Part shown: one piece after another, positions 33,512-40,859 of the stretch
Numbering within the stretch: the stretch's first letter is position 1
Layout: every line of letters starts with the position of its first letter
Assembly (NCBI GenBank): GCA_965372385.1
Contig: CBDVCD010000001.1
Span: 1 to 42,519, forward strand
Direction of reading: 5' to 3'
Length of the DNA: 42,519 bases
Origin: JASJBU01 sp965372385
GTDB taxonomy: Bacteria > Pseudomonadota > Gammaproteobacteria > Chromatiales > Chromatiaceae
Made by a program: the position numbers and the translations under genes
The notes under the pieces: generated by a model
Told to the model about the DNA's origin: nothing
What the model saw: the letters and a program-made list of their open reading frames with translations, nothing else
Database searches by the model: none

Positions 33512-33715
33512 ATGAAAGCGGATATCCATCCTCGTTACGAGGACGTGAAGATCGTATGCAGTTGCGGTAACGAGTTCGTAACCCGTTCGACACTGGGGAA
33601 AAAAGAGCTCCATGTGGAGGTCTGCTCCTCCTGTCACCCCTTCTATACCGGCAAACAGAAGATCGTGGATACCGCCGGCCGTGTTGATAAGTTCCGTAGG
33701 AAATATCATCGCTGA
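33512..33715 (+). CDS. rpmE: 50S ribosomal protein L31 (zinc-binding type)
   Basis: I start at ATG 33512 (MKADIHPRY), not at the upstream ATG 33467 that lies in repeat DNA; this gives 67 residues, the usual size. The zinc ligands are C16, C18, C38 and C41 (CSC and CSSCHPFYTGKQK). The sequence continues to DTAGRVDKFRRKYHR, a normal L31 end. It is part of the large ribosomal subunit. A clean terminator follows at 33785. Confidence 0.96.
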   Translation: MKADIHPRYEDVKIVCSCGNEFVTRSTLGKKELHVEVCSSCHPFYTGKQKIVDTAGRVDKFRRKYHR

Positions 33716-33733
33716 TTCAGCCTGCCACTGGCG

Positions 33734-34561
33734 GTGGTCCTGCGCCGCATCGCTCTCACAGTGACCAGCAAAAGAAGATCCACGAAAAAGGCTCCGCTAT
33801 GCGGGGCCTTTTTTCTTTCCGCCATAGCCCATGGCCTCGTAGTACCGACTGTTTCGTTGGCGGAATGCGCTCCGTTCACGGCTGGCGAGCCCGTGAAGGT
33901 ATCCTATATCTATGACGGAGATACGTTTAAACTTGCCGATGGGCGTAAAATCAGGTTGATCGGCATCAATACACCTGAGCTGGGCCATGACGATCGAGCG
34001 GATGAACCAGGGGCAGAGATGGCCAGACAGCAGCTGAAGGCCATCCTGTCAGCCAGCCAAAACCAGGTACGGCTCAAACTGGGCAGAGAACAGCAAGATC
34101 GCTACAAACGCTATCTCGCGCACCCATACAATCTAGCGGGTAAAAATATTACGGAACTGCTCCTGAAGAAAGGTGCGGGCTACGCCATCACAATCCCGCC
34201 CAACCAGCAAAACCTCGCGTGCTACCAGGAAGCGGAAACAACTGCCAGGACCGCCGATCTTGGCGTCTGGAAGAACGGGCCATCCGTCCGGGATGCGAGT
34301 AAGATGGACGCCCAAGTAGAGGGTTTTTATCTCATCCGGGGACAAATTGAACGCATCGGCAAGAGCCGGCGTGCGCTTTGGTTAAACCTCAGGCAGGGTC
34401 CAGCCATCCGGATCGACTGGACCGATTGGGACAACTTCAAGGGGTGGAACCCGGACGATTTTACCGGAAGACGGCTGGAGGCACGCGGATGGATCTATCG
34501 GCGCAAGGGTCAACAGCGCATGCAAGTCAGGCATCCGGCTGCCATTCAATGGCTGGATTAA
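33734..34561 (+). CDS. Exported SNase-like (thermonuclease) protein
   Basis: The 275-residue frame starts with GTG at 33734 or GTG 33761. A plausible signal peptide (RRSTKKAPLCGAFFLSAIA to VSLA) precedes the staphylococcal-nuclease-like domain: VSYIYDGDTFKLADGRKIRLIGINTPELG, with the Asp/Asp/Arg active-site signature, then RYKRYLAHPYN (where the second arginine/glutamate region normally sits), and a C-terminal OB-like extension (HIRGQIERIGKSRRALWLNLR). So it should be a periplasmic nuclease or binding relative. Curiously, the rpmE terminator lies inside the signal peptide region, and its sequence encodes KKAPLCGAFF. No ATG start was seen in front. Confidence 0.75.
   Translation: MVLRRIALTVTSKRRSTKKAPLCGAFFLSAIAHGLVVPTVSLAECAPFTAGEPVKVSYIYDGDTFKLADGRKIRLIGINTPELGHDDRADEPGAEMARQQLKAILSASQNQVRLKLGREQQDRYKRYLAHPYNLAGKNITELLLKKGAGYAITIPPNQQNLACYQEAETTARTADLGVWKNGPSVRDASKMDAQVEGFYLIRGQIERIGKSRRALWLNLRQGPAIRIDWTDWDNFKGWNPDDFTGRRLEARGWIYRRKGQQRMQVRHPAAIQWLD
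33785..33814 (+). terminator. Rho-independent terminator of rpmE, inside the SNase reading frame
   Basis: AAAAAGGCTCCGC-TAT-GCGGGGCCTTTTTT, followed by CTTTCC. It is a strong hairpin with T-run, about 70 bases after the rpmE stop and inside the 5' end of the next frame. Confidence 0.9.
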
Positions 34562-34640
34562 GGCATTAAGCGCAAATGAGCGACTAACCGGATCTCGTTT
34601 TCACCCCTAGCCAAGCGGATTAAAAACTGTAGGAGCAGCC

Positions 34641-35762
34641 ATGGCCAAGCATATCGGAATACTCACCGCGGGCGGGGATAGTCCTGGACTCAACGCCGCA
34701 ATCAGGGCGGTTGGCAAGGCCGCTCTAGGCCATTATGGCATGCAGGTGATCGGGTTTCGCGATGGCTTTCGGGGACTGGTGGATAACCGCATCACCCGCC
34801 TGGATGGCCAGTTGCTCTCCGGCATACTGACCCGTGGGGGCACGATCCTTGGCACCAGCCGGGACAAGCCACACCGCATGCTGTTCAATGGCAAGAAACA
34901 GGATATGACCGATGTCATCGTGCAAAATTATACATCCAATCAGCTGGATGCCCTGGTCTGTCTTGGGGGAGGCGGTACCCAGAAGAATGCATTACAACTC
35001 ATGGAGAAGGGGCTGAATGTCATCACCCTGCCCAAGACCATCGATAATGATGTAGCCATGACGGACACCACCTTCGGTTTCGATACCGCGCTGGGGATCG
35101 CCACGGATGCTATCGACCGGTTGCACAGCACCGCCCACAGCCACCACCGGATCATCGTGGTTGAAATCATGGGCCACCGTGCCGGCTGGCTGGCACTGGG
35201 GGCAGGCATTGCCGGTGGCGCGGATGTCATTCTGCTGCCTGAACTCGGCTACGACATCGAGAGCGTGGCAGCGGCGATAAAAAGCCGGGTACGCAGCGGT
35301 AAGCCATTCAGCATCGTGGCGGTGGCGGAAGGGGCCTTGCCCAAGGATCAGACCCATCTGCTCAAGACCGCACAGGAGCGAAAGGCCACCGCAGTCGAGA
35401 AAAAGGCACGCAAACTCGCCAAGAGCGAGCTGGCGCAATTGGAAGCCGCCAATGCCAATCACACAGTGACTCTCTCACGGCAACTGGAAGAACTGACCGG
35501 CCTGGAATCACGTGTGACCATCCTCGGACACCTGCAACGTGGTGGTACGCCTTCGGCGGCGGACAGGCTTTTAGCGACCCGCCTGGGAACTGCTTGCACA
35601 GACCTGATCCAGGAGGGCCGGTTCGGTGTCATGGTCGCCTCCCAGGGTGAACAGGCGGTGCCCGTTCCATTGACAGAGGTGGCTGGTAATAAAAAACTGG
35701 TGCCGGAAGACCACCCATGGATCCTTAGCGCCAAGCGGCTGGGTACCTCTTTCGGTGATTGA
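34641..35762 (+). CDS. 6-phosphofructokinase, Asp103-less variant
   Basis: The 373-residue protein starts MAKHIGILTAGGDSPGLNAAIRA and has the PFK fold: GGTILGTSRD, the catalytic PKTIDND (131-137; Lys as in PPi-using PFKs where E. coli has Gly), and VEIMGHRAGWLALGAGIAGGAD, EGALPKDQ and RVTILGHLQRGG. The diphosphate-loop motif is GGGGT (109-113), whereas ATP-PFKs have GGDG(S/T) and PPi-PFKs GGDD. So glycine replaces the metal-binding aspartate and the 104-equivalent is Gly. Whether it uses ATP or PPi cannot be settled by eye. The start codon and ribosome site (GTAGGAGCAGCCATGGCC) resemble a REP unit. Carries out the committed step of glycolysis or its reversal. Confidence 0.88.
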   Translation: MAKHIGILTAGGDSPGLNAAIRAVGKAALGHYGMQVIGFRDGFRGLVDNRITRLDGQLLSGILTRGGTILGTSRDKPHRMLFNGKKQDMTDVIVQNYTSNQLDALVCLGGGGTQKNALQLMEKGLNVITLPKTIDNDVAMTDTTFGFDTALGIATDAIDRLHSTAHSHHRIIVVEIMGHRAGWLALGAGIAGGADVILLPELGYDIESVAAAIKSRVRSGKPFSIVAVAEGALPKDQTHLLKTAQERKATAVEKKARKLAKSELAQLEAANANHTVTLSRQLEELTGLESRVTILGHLQRGGTPSAADRLLATRLGTACTDLIQEGRFGVMVASQGEQAVPVPLTEVAGNKKLVPEDHPWILSAKRLGTSFGD

Positions 35763-35920
35763 GGCGCTTTAAGCTCTGCAATACCTTGAAACCCCCAGAT
35801 TCTGCTATTTTTTGGCTGGATATTGATCGCCATCAATAGTTAAGAGCGGTTTTTGGGTACAGAAAGCCGAATTTTGAGTAACAATATTCCTTTCAGGAAC
35901 ACTACGGAAAAGAAATACTC

Positions 35921-36430
35921 ATGAACAATCAATCCAGTGAAGTACCGTCGATGATCACCAACCGAAAAATGCTCCAGGATTCACCCATTGGCCGTGAATT
36001 GAGTCCTGAACAATGCGACAAACTCGCCGAGGTAGTCGCCGTGCTCTGTCTGAAGGAAGGAGACTATCTGCTGGAAGAGGCACATCAAGACGAAATCTTG
36101 TATGTCATCGTGGATGGGCGACTGGAAGTGGTTAAATGCACCGCACTGGACGATTGTATTACGTTGCAACTACTGCGTCAGGGCGATATGGCGGGAGAAC
36201 TGGGCTTCATCGATGGCCAGCCTCACAGTGCCGGTCTGCGTGCGCTGGGTAACTGCACGGTCTTCAGCCTGGAGCGCAGTGCGCTGGAGGCGTTTCTGAG
36301 CACAGATCCCGATCTGGTCTACAAAGTGATGCGGTCAATCATCCGCACCGTCCATGTCATTCTGCGCAACATGAACCTGCAGCATGTCGAAATGATGAAC
36401 TATATCGGCAAACGGCATGGCCGATACTAG
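35921..36430 (+). CDS. Cyclic-nucleotide-binding-domain protein without DNA-binding domain
   Basis: A 169-residue soluble protein. A cNMP-binding jelly roll is clear (about 45-140): EGDYLLEEAHQDEILYVIVDGRLEVVK, then LLRQGDMAGELGFIDGQPHSAGLRALGNCTVFSLER. The phosphate-cassette arginine (RSA in CAP) is HSA here, so ordinary cAMP binding may be altered. It ends in a helical tail (HVILRNMNLQHVEMMNYIG) and has no winged helix, so it is not a Crp-type regulator by itself. A second-messenger or redox-responsive adaptor is possible. It stands alone. Confidence 0.82.
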   Translation: MNNQSSEVPSMITNRKMLQDSPIGRELSPEQCDKLAEVVAVLCLKEGDYLLEEAHQDEILYVIVDGRLEVVKCTALDDCITLQLLRQGDMAGELGFIDGQPHSAGLRALGNCTVFSLERSALEAFLSTDPDLVYKVMRSIIRTVHVILRNMNLQHVEMMNYIGKRHGRY

Positions 36431-36462
36431 AAAAAACATATCCATCGTACCGAAAGTAACTT

Positions 36463-36579
36463 TTCAGCCTCCGTAGGAGCTGCCCGTGGCTGCGATCAGC
36501 GACGATAGTCGCTTTGTGTGAAGATACCGAAAAGGCCGCCACCCTTAGTCGCGGCCATGGGCCGCTCCTACGACGGCAT
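36463..36579 (-). repeat. 117-bp BIME/REP-like element, copy 2
   Basis: Reverse-complement homologue of the element at 25937-26054, sharing TCCGTAGGAGCTGCCCxTGGCTGC, AGCGACGATAGTCGCTTTGTGT and the CTCCTACGACGGCAT end. It lies between the cNMP-domain gene and the hydrolase gene. Confidence 0.8.
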
Positions 36580-36667
36580 TCTCCGTGTGATGATATGGAC
36601 ATGACATAGGGAGCTGAATGGTTACCGCAATTATTTAAATAACCCCTATTTGATTCAGGAGGAGACG

Positions 36668-37456
36668 ATGAGAAGGTTTCTATTGAGCTGGATCTTGCTC
36701 TGTTTTTCCGCTGGCGCTATTGCTGAGATCGTAGGCAAAGCCGTGGCGTACCAGGCCGGGGGCAAAAACTTTAAGGGCTACCTCGCCTATGATGACGCGA
36801 TTGAAGGCAAGCGCCCGGGCATCCTGGTAGTACATGAGTGGTGGGGGCACAACGAATACGCACGGGAGCGGGCCCGCATGCTGGCGAAGCAAGGCTATAC
36901 CGCCCTGGCAGTGGATATGTATGGCGATGGCAAGCAGGCCAGCCATCCGGATGACGCCGGTCGTTTTGCCGGTGAAGTGAAAAAGAATATGGGCCAGGCA
37001 ACCTTGCGCTTCATTGCCGCCGATAATTTCCTGCAATCACAGCCAAGCGTGGATGCCGCAAAGATCTCCGCCATCGGCTACTGCTTTGGTGGAGGCATCG
37101 TGTTGGAGATGGCGCGGCGTGGCATGGATCTGGACGCAGTTGCCAGTTTCCACGGCAGCTTGGGAACCGAATACCCGGCTAAGGCCGGTACCGTCAGGGC
37201 CGTAGTATTGGTCTATAACGGCGTGGACGACCCCTTCGTCAAGCCGGAGCAGATCGCTGCGTTCAAGGCCGAGATGAACGAGGCGGGAGTGGATTACAGC
37301 TTCATCAACTACCCTGGCGCCAAACACTCATTCACCAATCCAGGCGCTGACGAATTTGGCCAGCAGTTTAACCTCCCACTAGCGTACCACAAGGAGGCGG
37401 ACGAAAAATCGTGGACCTCTCTGCTGGAAGAACTGGACTCTATTTATAGCCACTAA
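36668..37456 (+). CDS. Exported dienelactone-hydrolase-family protein
   Basis: I start at ATG 36668 (MRRFLLSWIL), six bases after AGGAGGAG; an ATG six codons upstream overlaps that site. The 262-residue protein has a signal peptide (1-19, ending AIA). The alpha/beta-hydrolase fold carries a cysteine nucleophile in GYCFGG (C139), the acid in NGVDDPF (D188) and the histidine in GAKHSF (H220), the dienelactone-hydrolase triad. HEWWGHNEYARERARMLAKQGY is the oxyanion region. The exported members of this family have no assigned substrate. The 3' end overlaps the convergent small membrane gene by three bases. Confidence 0.88.
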   Translation: MRRFLLSWILLCFSAGAIAEIVGKAVAYQAGGKNFKGYLAYDDAIEGKRPGILVVHEWWGHNEYARERARMLAKQGYTALAVDMYGDGKQASHPDDAGRFAGEVKKNMGQATLRFIAADNFLQSQPSVDAAKISAIGYCFGGGIVLEMARRGMDLDAVASFHGSLGTEYPAKAGTVRAVVLVYNGVDDPFVKPEQIAAFKAEMNEAGVDYSFINYPGAKHSFTNPGADEFGQQFNLPLAYHKEADEKSWTSLLEELDSIYSH

Positions 37457-37731
37457 AAAAAGATCCTGGCCCAGGCAAGCAGATAGAGAATCCAGAAGAG
37501 GAGGGCATATGGCCCGGGATGATTCTCGGAGCCATAATCCCTGGCCAATACCTCGGGAAAACCAAAGCCCGCGAAATAGGCAATCATCCGATAGAAGAGG
37601 ATGAGCAGCAGCAAGATAAACAGCACAGAACTCTGCCCCAGGGCCTTGTCGAACTCATCCCTGACGAAGAGATAGATCGCGGTAAAGAGAAAGAGCCCGA
37701 TCGCGACCTTTTGGTGTCTGTCCAGATGCAT
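37453..37731 (-). CDS. Small membrane protein with three predicted helices
   Basis: A 92-residue protein with hydrophobic stretches near residues 8-24, 35-52 and 74-92. The loop between helices two and three reads FGFPEVLARDYGSENHPGP. No recognisable family. The stop overlaps the convergent hydrolase stop (CTAA). Confidence comes from length and hydrophobic pattern; function is unknown. Confidence 0.6.
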   Translation of the reverse strand: MHLDRHQKVAIGLFLFTAIYLFVRDEFDKALGQSSVLFILLLLILFYRMIAYFAGFGFPEVLARDYGSENHPGPYALLFWILYLLAWARIFF

Positions 37732-38017
37732 CGATAGACTTATGCTTGGCTAAATTGGTAATCCCACCATTTGAGTCGTCCGGTTGGACGCAAAGCTTAG
37801 TCTCGACACTTCCCTCGATTATGCTGAACTCCACTCAGACCCTCTTGATACTTAAGTATGACCCCTTCGATTTTTTCATATGAAATTAGATGGATATTAA
37901 TCACTTACTTTTTGTAGTAGTATTCTAACCGCTTGCCCTTCTCTTTTTCTTTCCACGGAAATCCAGACCGGTGGGTGCTGAAGAGCATGAACTGGACAAC
38001 GATAAGGGGAAGTCATT
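37732..38017. other. Promoter-containing gap before the beta-helix gene
   Basis: About 285 bases, AT-rich. It must hold the divergent promoters of the small membrane gene and the beta-helix gene. I see no further gene or repeat. Confidence 0.4.
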
Positions 38018-39350
38018 ATGAGTATACAAAGGTTCAAATCCAGCTGTTTCAAGGGCTTGAGGCAACCACAAGGGCATTCTACTCCAAGCAAATCCATTCG
38101 CTTGCTGCGCCTCAGCTTACTCGTCCTTGCCCTGGGACTGATGGTGTCGCACCTGACTCTGGTCATGGCCAAGAACCAGGACAGCGACAACAGGGGCAAG
38201 CCGGTACCATCCACCAATCCGGTAATATCCACCAATGTCGAGATTTACGATGACGGCGCGAGTGGCACCGGCGGTGATTGCAGCACCGGAACAAATCCGA
38301 TCGGCAGCTGGGACGCCTCCAGCAAGACCTGCACCCTGATCCGGGACGTCGATGCCGCAATCCTCATCCACGACCCCAATAATACACAGTTCGGTGTGAC
38401 ACTCGACGGTGACGAATATGCGGTCAACCTGCCCCAGGATGGCTCGGTCACGATAGAAGGAAGCAATCACACCCTCGAAGATCTGACCATCAATGGATAT
38501 TCTGCGGATGAGTCTTCCGGCGCTGGGGTCTATCTGTCTGATGCCTATTCAGTCACCGTAACTGACATTGAGGTGACGAATACTGTAGTGGGCATCACCT
38601 TTCATGCCTCCATGAACAGCATCGTCAGCGACAGCACCTTTTCCGGGGTTCGAACCGGCGCCAATCTTAATGGCACCTACCACCAGTATTACTGCGAAGA
38701 AGAGGGCTACCTCCCTTACTGTGGGGCCAGCAACAATACCCTTGAGAACAACACCTTCTCGCACAACTCGACTGATCATGATGGTTATGGCATCTATTTA
38801 GGTTTCGCAGCCCGGGACAATACCATCAGGGGCAACACCATCTCCGGTTTCAATTAGGCTATGTCTGCGTTAAGTGTTGGAACAAATCTAACCTCTTGAT
38901 TTTTCACGACCTACCTTTAGTTTGCAATTTACTTTAATTTCAATAAGTTAGTGTCACTTGAAATCGAAATCAACACTTAACGCACACATAGCCTTCAATT
39001 ATGGGGTGTACATACCTGACTGGTATTGTTCCTACATCTATACCAGCTATTCATCCTGTCAGGATGGCAACACTGTCTATCAGAACAGCTTCATAGACAA
39101 TTTCATCGACGACTACACCACCAGTTTCAAAACACAGATCTATGCCGACTGGGGCTACACGACCACCGTCTTCAATCTGGATGCGCCTGACGGCGGCAAC
39201 TACTTCAATGATTTCGATGAGCCGGCCGAGGGCTGCGAAGATGCCAATGGCGATGGTTTCTGTGACATCTGCTATTACGGCAAGAATACCTACGACTGTT
39301 TGCCATGGACAACAGAGGAGGGCTGGTCACCCGAAGATGATGACGATTAG
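38018..39350 (+). pseudogene. Secreted right-handed beta-helix protein, split by a miniature element
   Basis: The first part (38018-38857) starts with a long, basic N-region signal (SLLVLALGLMVSHLTLVMA) and has parallel beta-helix (PbH1/NosD-like) repeats: SVTIEGSNHTLEDLTINGY, DIEVTNTVVGITFH, NSIVSDSTFSGV, NNTLENNTF and DNTIRGNTISGFN. A TAG at 38855 then ends it because an element was inserted. The second part (from 39002) gives YGVYIPDWYC, NTVYQNSFIDNFIDDYT and a C-terminus DANGDGFCD-rich, with acidic EDDDD. Removing the element plus one copy of the duplicated TTCAATTA rejoins GFN-YGVY in frame, giving a protein of about 395 residues. The ancestral protein was probably a cell-surface or secreted carbohydrate-related protein; function unknown. 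Confidence 0.82.
38849..39001. mobile_element. 137-bp MITE with 24-bp inverted ends and 8-bp target duplication
   Basis: Element 38857-38993 has ends GGCTATGTCTGCGTTAAGTGTTG (left) and its near-perfect reverse complement on the right (22 of 24 match). It is flanked by TTCAATTA on both sides (38849-38856 and 38994-39001), an 8-bp target-site duplication. It has no reading frame. The clean duplication suggests a fairly recent insertion mobilised by a full-length IS elsewhere. Confidence 0.93.
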
Positions 39351-39797
39351 CACGAGTACTCCTTAAGGTACGACTAATAGTGGTCAACTGAGGATTTTAG
39401 GTTCAATGAAGGGTGGGCATTGCCCACTATTACAATGATAGATCGAGAGGTATTGGGTGGGCTGTGCCCAGCCTACTTGATCTATCTGGAATTCAATCAT
39501 AGTGGATTCCAAAAACAGCTCATGAATTTCGTTTTGTGCTGTATTTTATCGCGAAATAAAGCTTCAGGACGCCGCCTGACTCCCACCATTAAACGGTCCC
39601 GCTTGCGCCTAACGGGGTAGGGGCCGCACAATTTTCCGAACGCCACAGCCAGCGATGACATACCGTCCAGGCATAAAAATAACGATTCGTATTCGAAGCT
39701 GTACTCACTCCGCGAACCACTTATTTTTCCGTTTGGACCGCGACATCCGCCCAACTGTGGCCTCACTGCTCTCTGACTGAGACACGGGGTAGACAGG
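39351..39797. repeat. Repeat-rich gap: TAGTACTCC fragment, CTAGAATCTGCAG-family end, GGGTGGGC hairpins
   Basis: At 39354-39370 GAGTACTCCTTAAGGTA is a short member of the first family. At 39381-39406 is one end of the second (GGTCAACTGAGGATTTTAGG). At about 39410-39435 and 39455-39475 two short GGGTGGGC...GCCCA hairpins follow. The rest, to 39797, shows no gene. It probably replaced the lost 5' part of the lyase locus. Confidence 0.65.
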
Positions 39798-40859
39798 ATG
39801 CAGATAACCGGCATGCAATGGGGCGCAAAGCTCCTCAATTATGTGGACTTTCCCACTTCAGAGGTGCTGGGGCCGGAAGCCACCAGTGAACAGAACAAGG
39901 ACCTCATCGACCGCTATGGCATGAGCACCCTGGAGTTGAATCCGATCCGCATGATGCCGAAAAAAGGCCGGCTGATCCCGGTGGCCTGTGACTTCAAGTG
40001 CGCCTTCGACACCGACACCCCGCCTGGAAGCGGCTGGAGCTGCCTGCCAGCCTGGACTCCTCCAACTACTCCGATTTCGAGCTGGAGGTGAACGAACTGC
40101 GCACCTATCAGGGCCAGTCGAATGTGTTCGTCACCAACGAGCTGGGCTCGGTCACCGCCATGACCTTTGGCGGGGGTGCCAACGCCCTGGTCACCGAACT
40201 GCTCGGTGAGGCGGGCAGCATCTCCTCGGATTTCGGCGGCAACCCCCCTTACGAGAAGATGTATGAGATCAGCCGCATCGTCTACAAGCACTGGCTGGAT
40301 CAGAGCAACGTGCTGTTCATCATCGGCGGCAAGGCCAACAACACCGACATCTACACTACCTTCCGAGCGATGGCGGAGGCCCTGCGGGACTACTTCAACA
40401 GCCATGTCTATTCCGGTGGCAACGTGGTGTGCGGCACCATGCCAGGACGCTCCGGTGCGGTGCTGAAGACCGAGCTGGGGGACATCCCGGTCTACAATTC
40501 GGTGGTGGAGGCCCTGGAGGCTGACCACCACTTCAACGTAGCAGTGGTTCATGGAGAAGTTCGGCGTGGACGGCATCTATACGGCCGATAATCCAGTCTG
40601 CTCCACCAAGGGCGCGGTAGTAACCAATATTGCCGATATACCGACCGCCATGACTGCGGTCATGGCGCTGAATCAGGCCACACCCGATTTCGACTCCAGG
40701 GGCGATCTCTCCCTGAAGTGCTGGTTTGCCGATGATCTTGGGGACCTACTACTACCGCCCGAGCTGGATATTCAGCCGGTGCAGGCGGTCTCCCCCTATG
40801 GCGAACAGATCAAACTGGTGAACGATCAGATAGGGGTATCTTCCCCCGCCAAAGCATGA
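39798..40859 (+). pseudogene. ATP-citrate-lyase-like large subunit, truncated and frameshifted
   Basis: Three frames in a row read as one protein resembling the ATP-grasp/CoA-ligase part of ATP citrate lyase (possibly the 'type II' form known from tubeworm symbionts): TLELNPIRMMPKKGRLIPVACDFKCAFD, then (after a frameshift at about 40018-40021 in a run of C) WKRLELPASLDSSNYSDF, FGGGANALVTELLGEAG, SSDFGGNPPYEKMYEISRIV and FIIGGKANNTDIYTTFRAMAEAL. A second shift at about 40548 leads to EKFGVDGIYTADNPVCSTKG. The first 150 or so residues are lost. The last frame ends at 40859, overlapping the next reading frame by four bases. As it stands no functional subunit can be made. Family call is from remembered motifs. 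Confidence 0.65.

Noticed and set aside
37933..38253. A 106-codon plus frame overlapping the start of the beta-helix gene
   Set aside because: The beta-helix frame has a signal peptide and repeats; the other frame has no features and no ribosome site.
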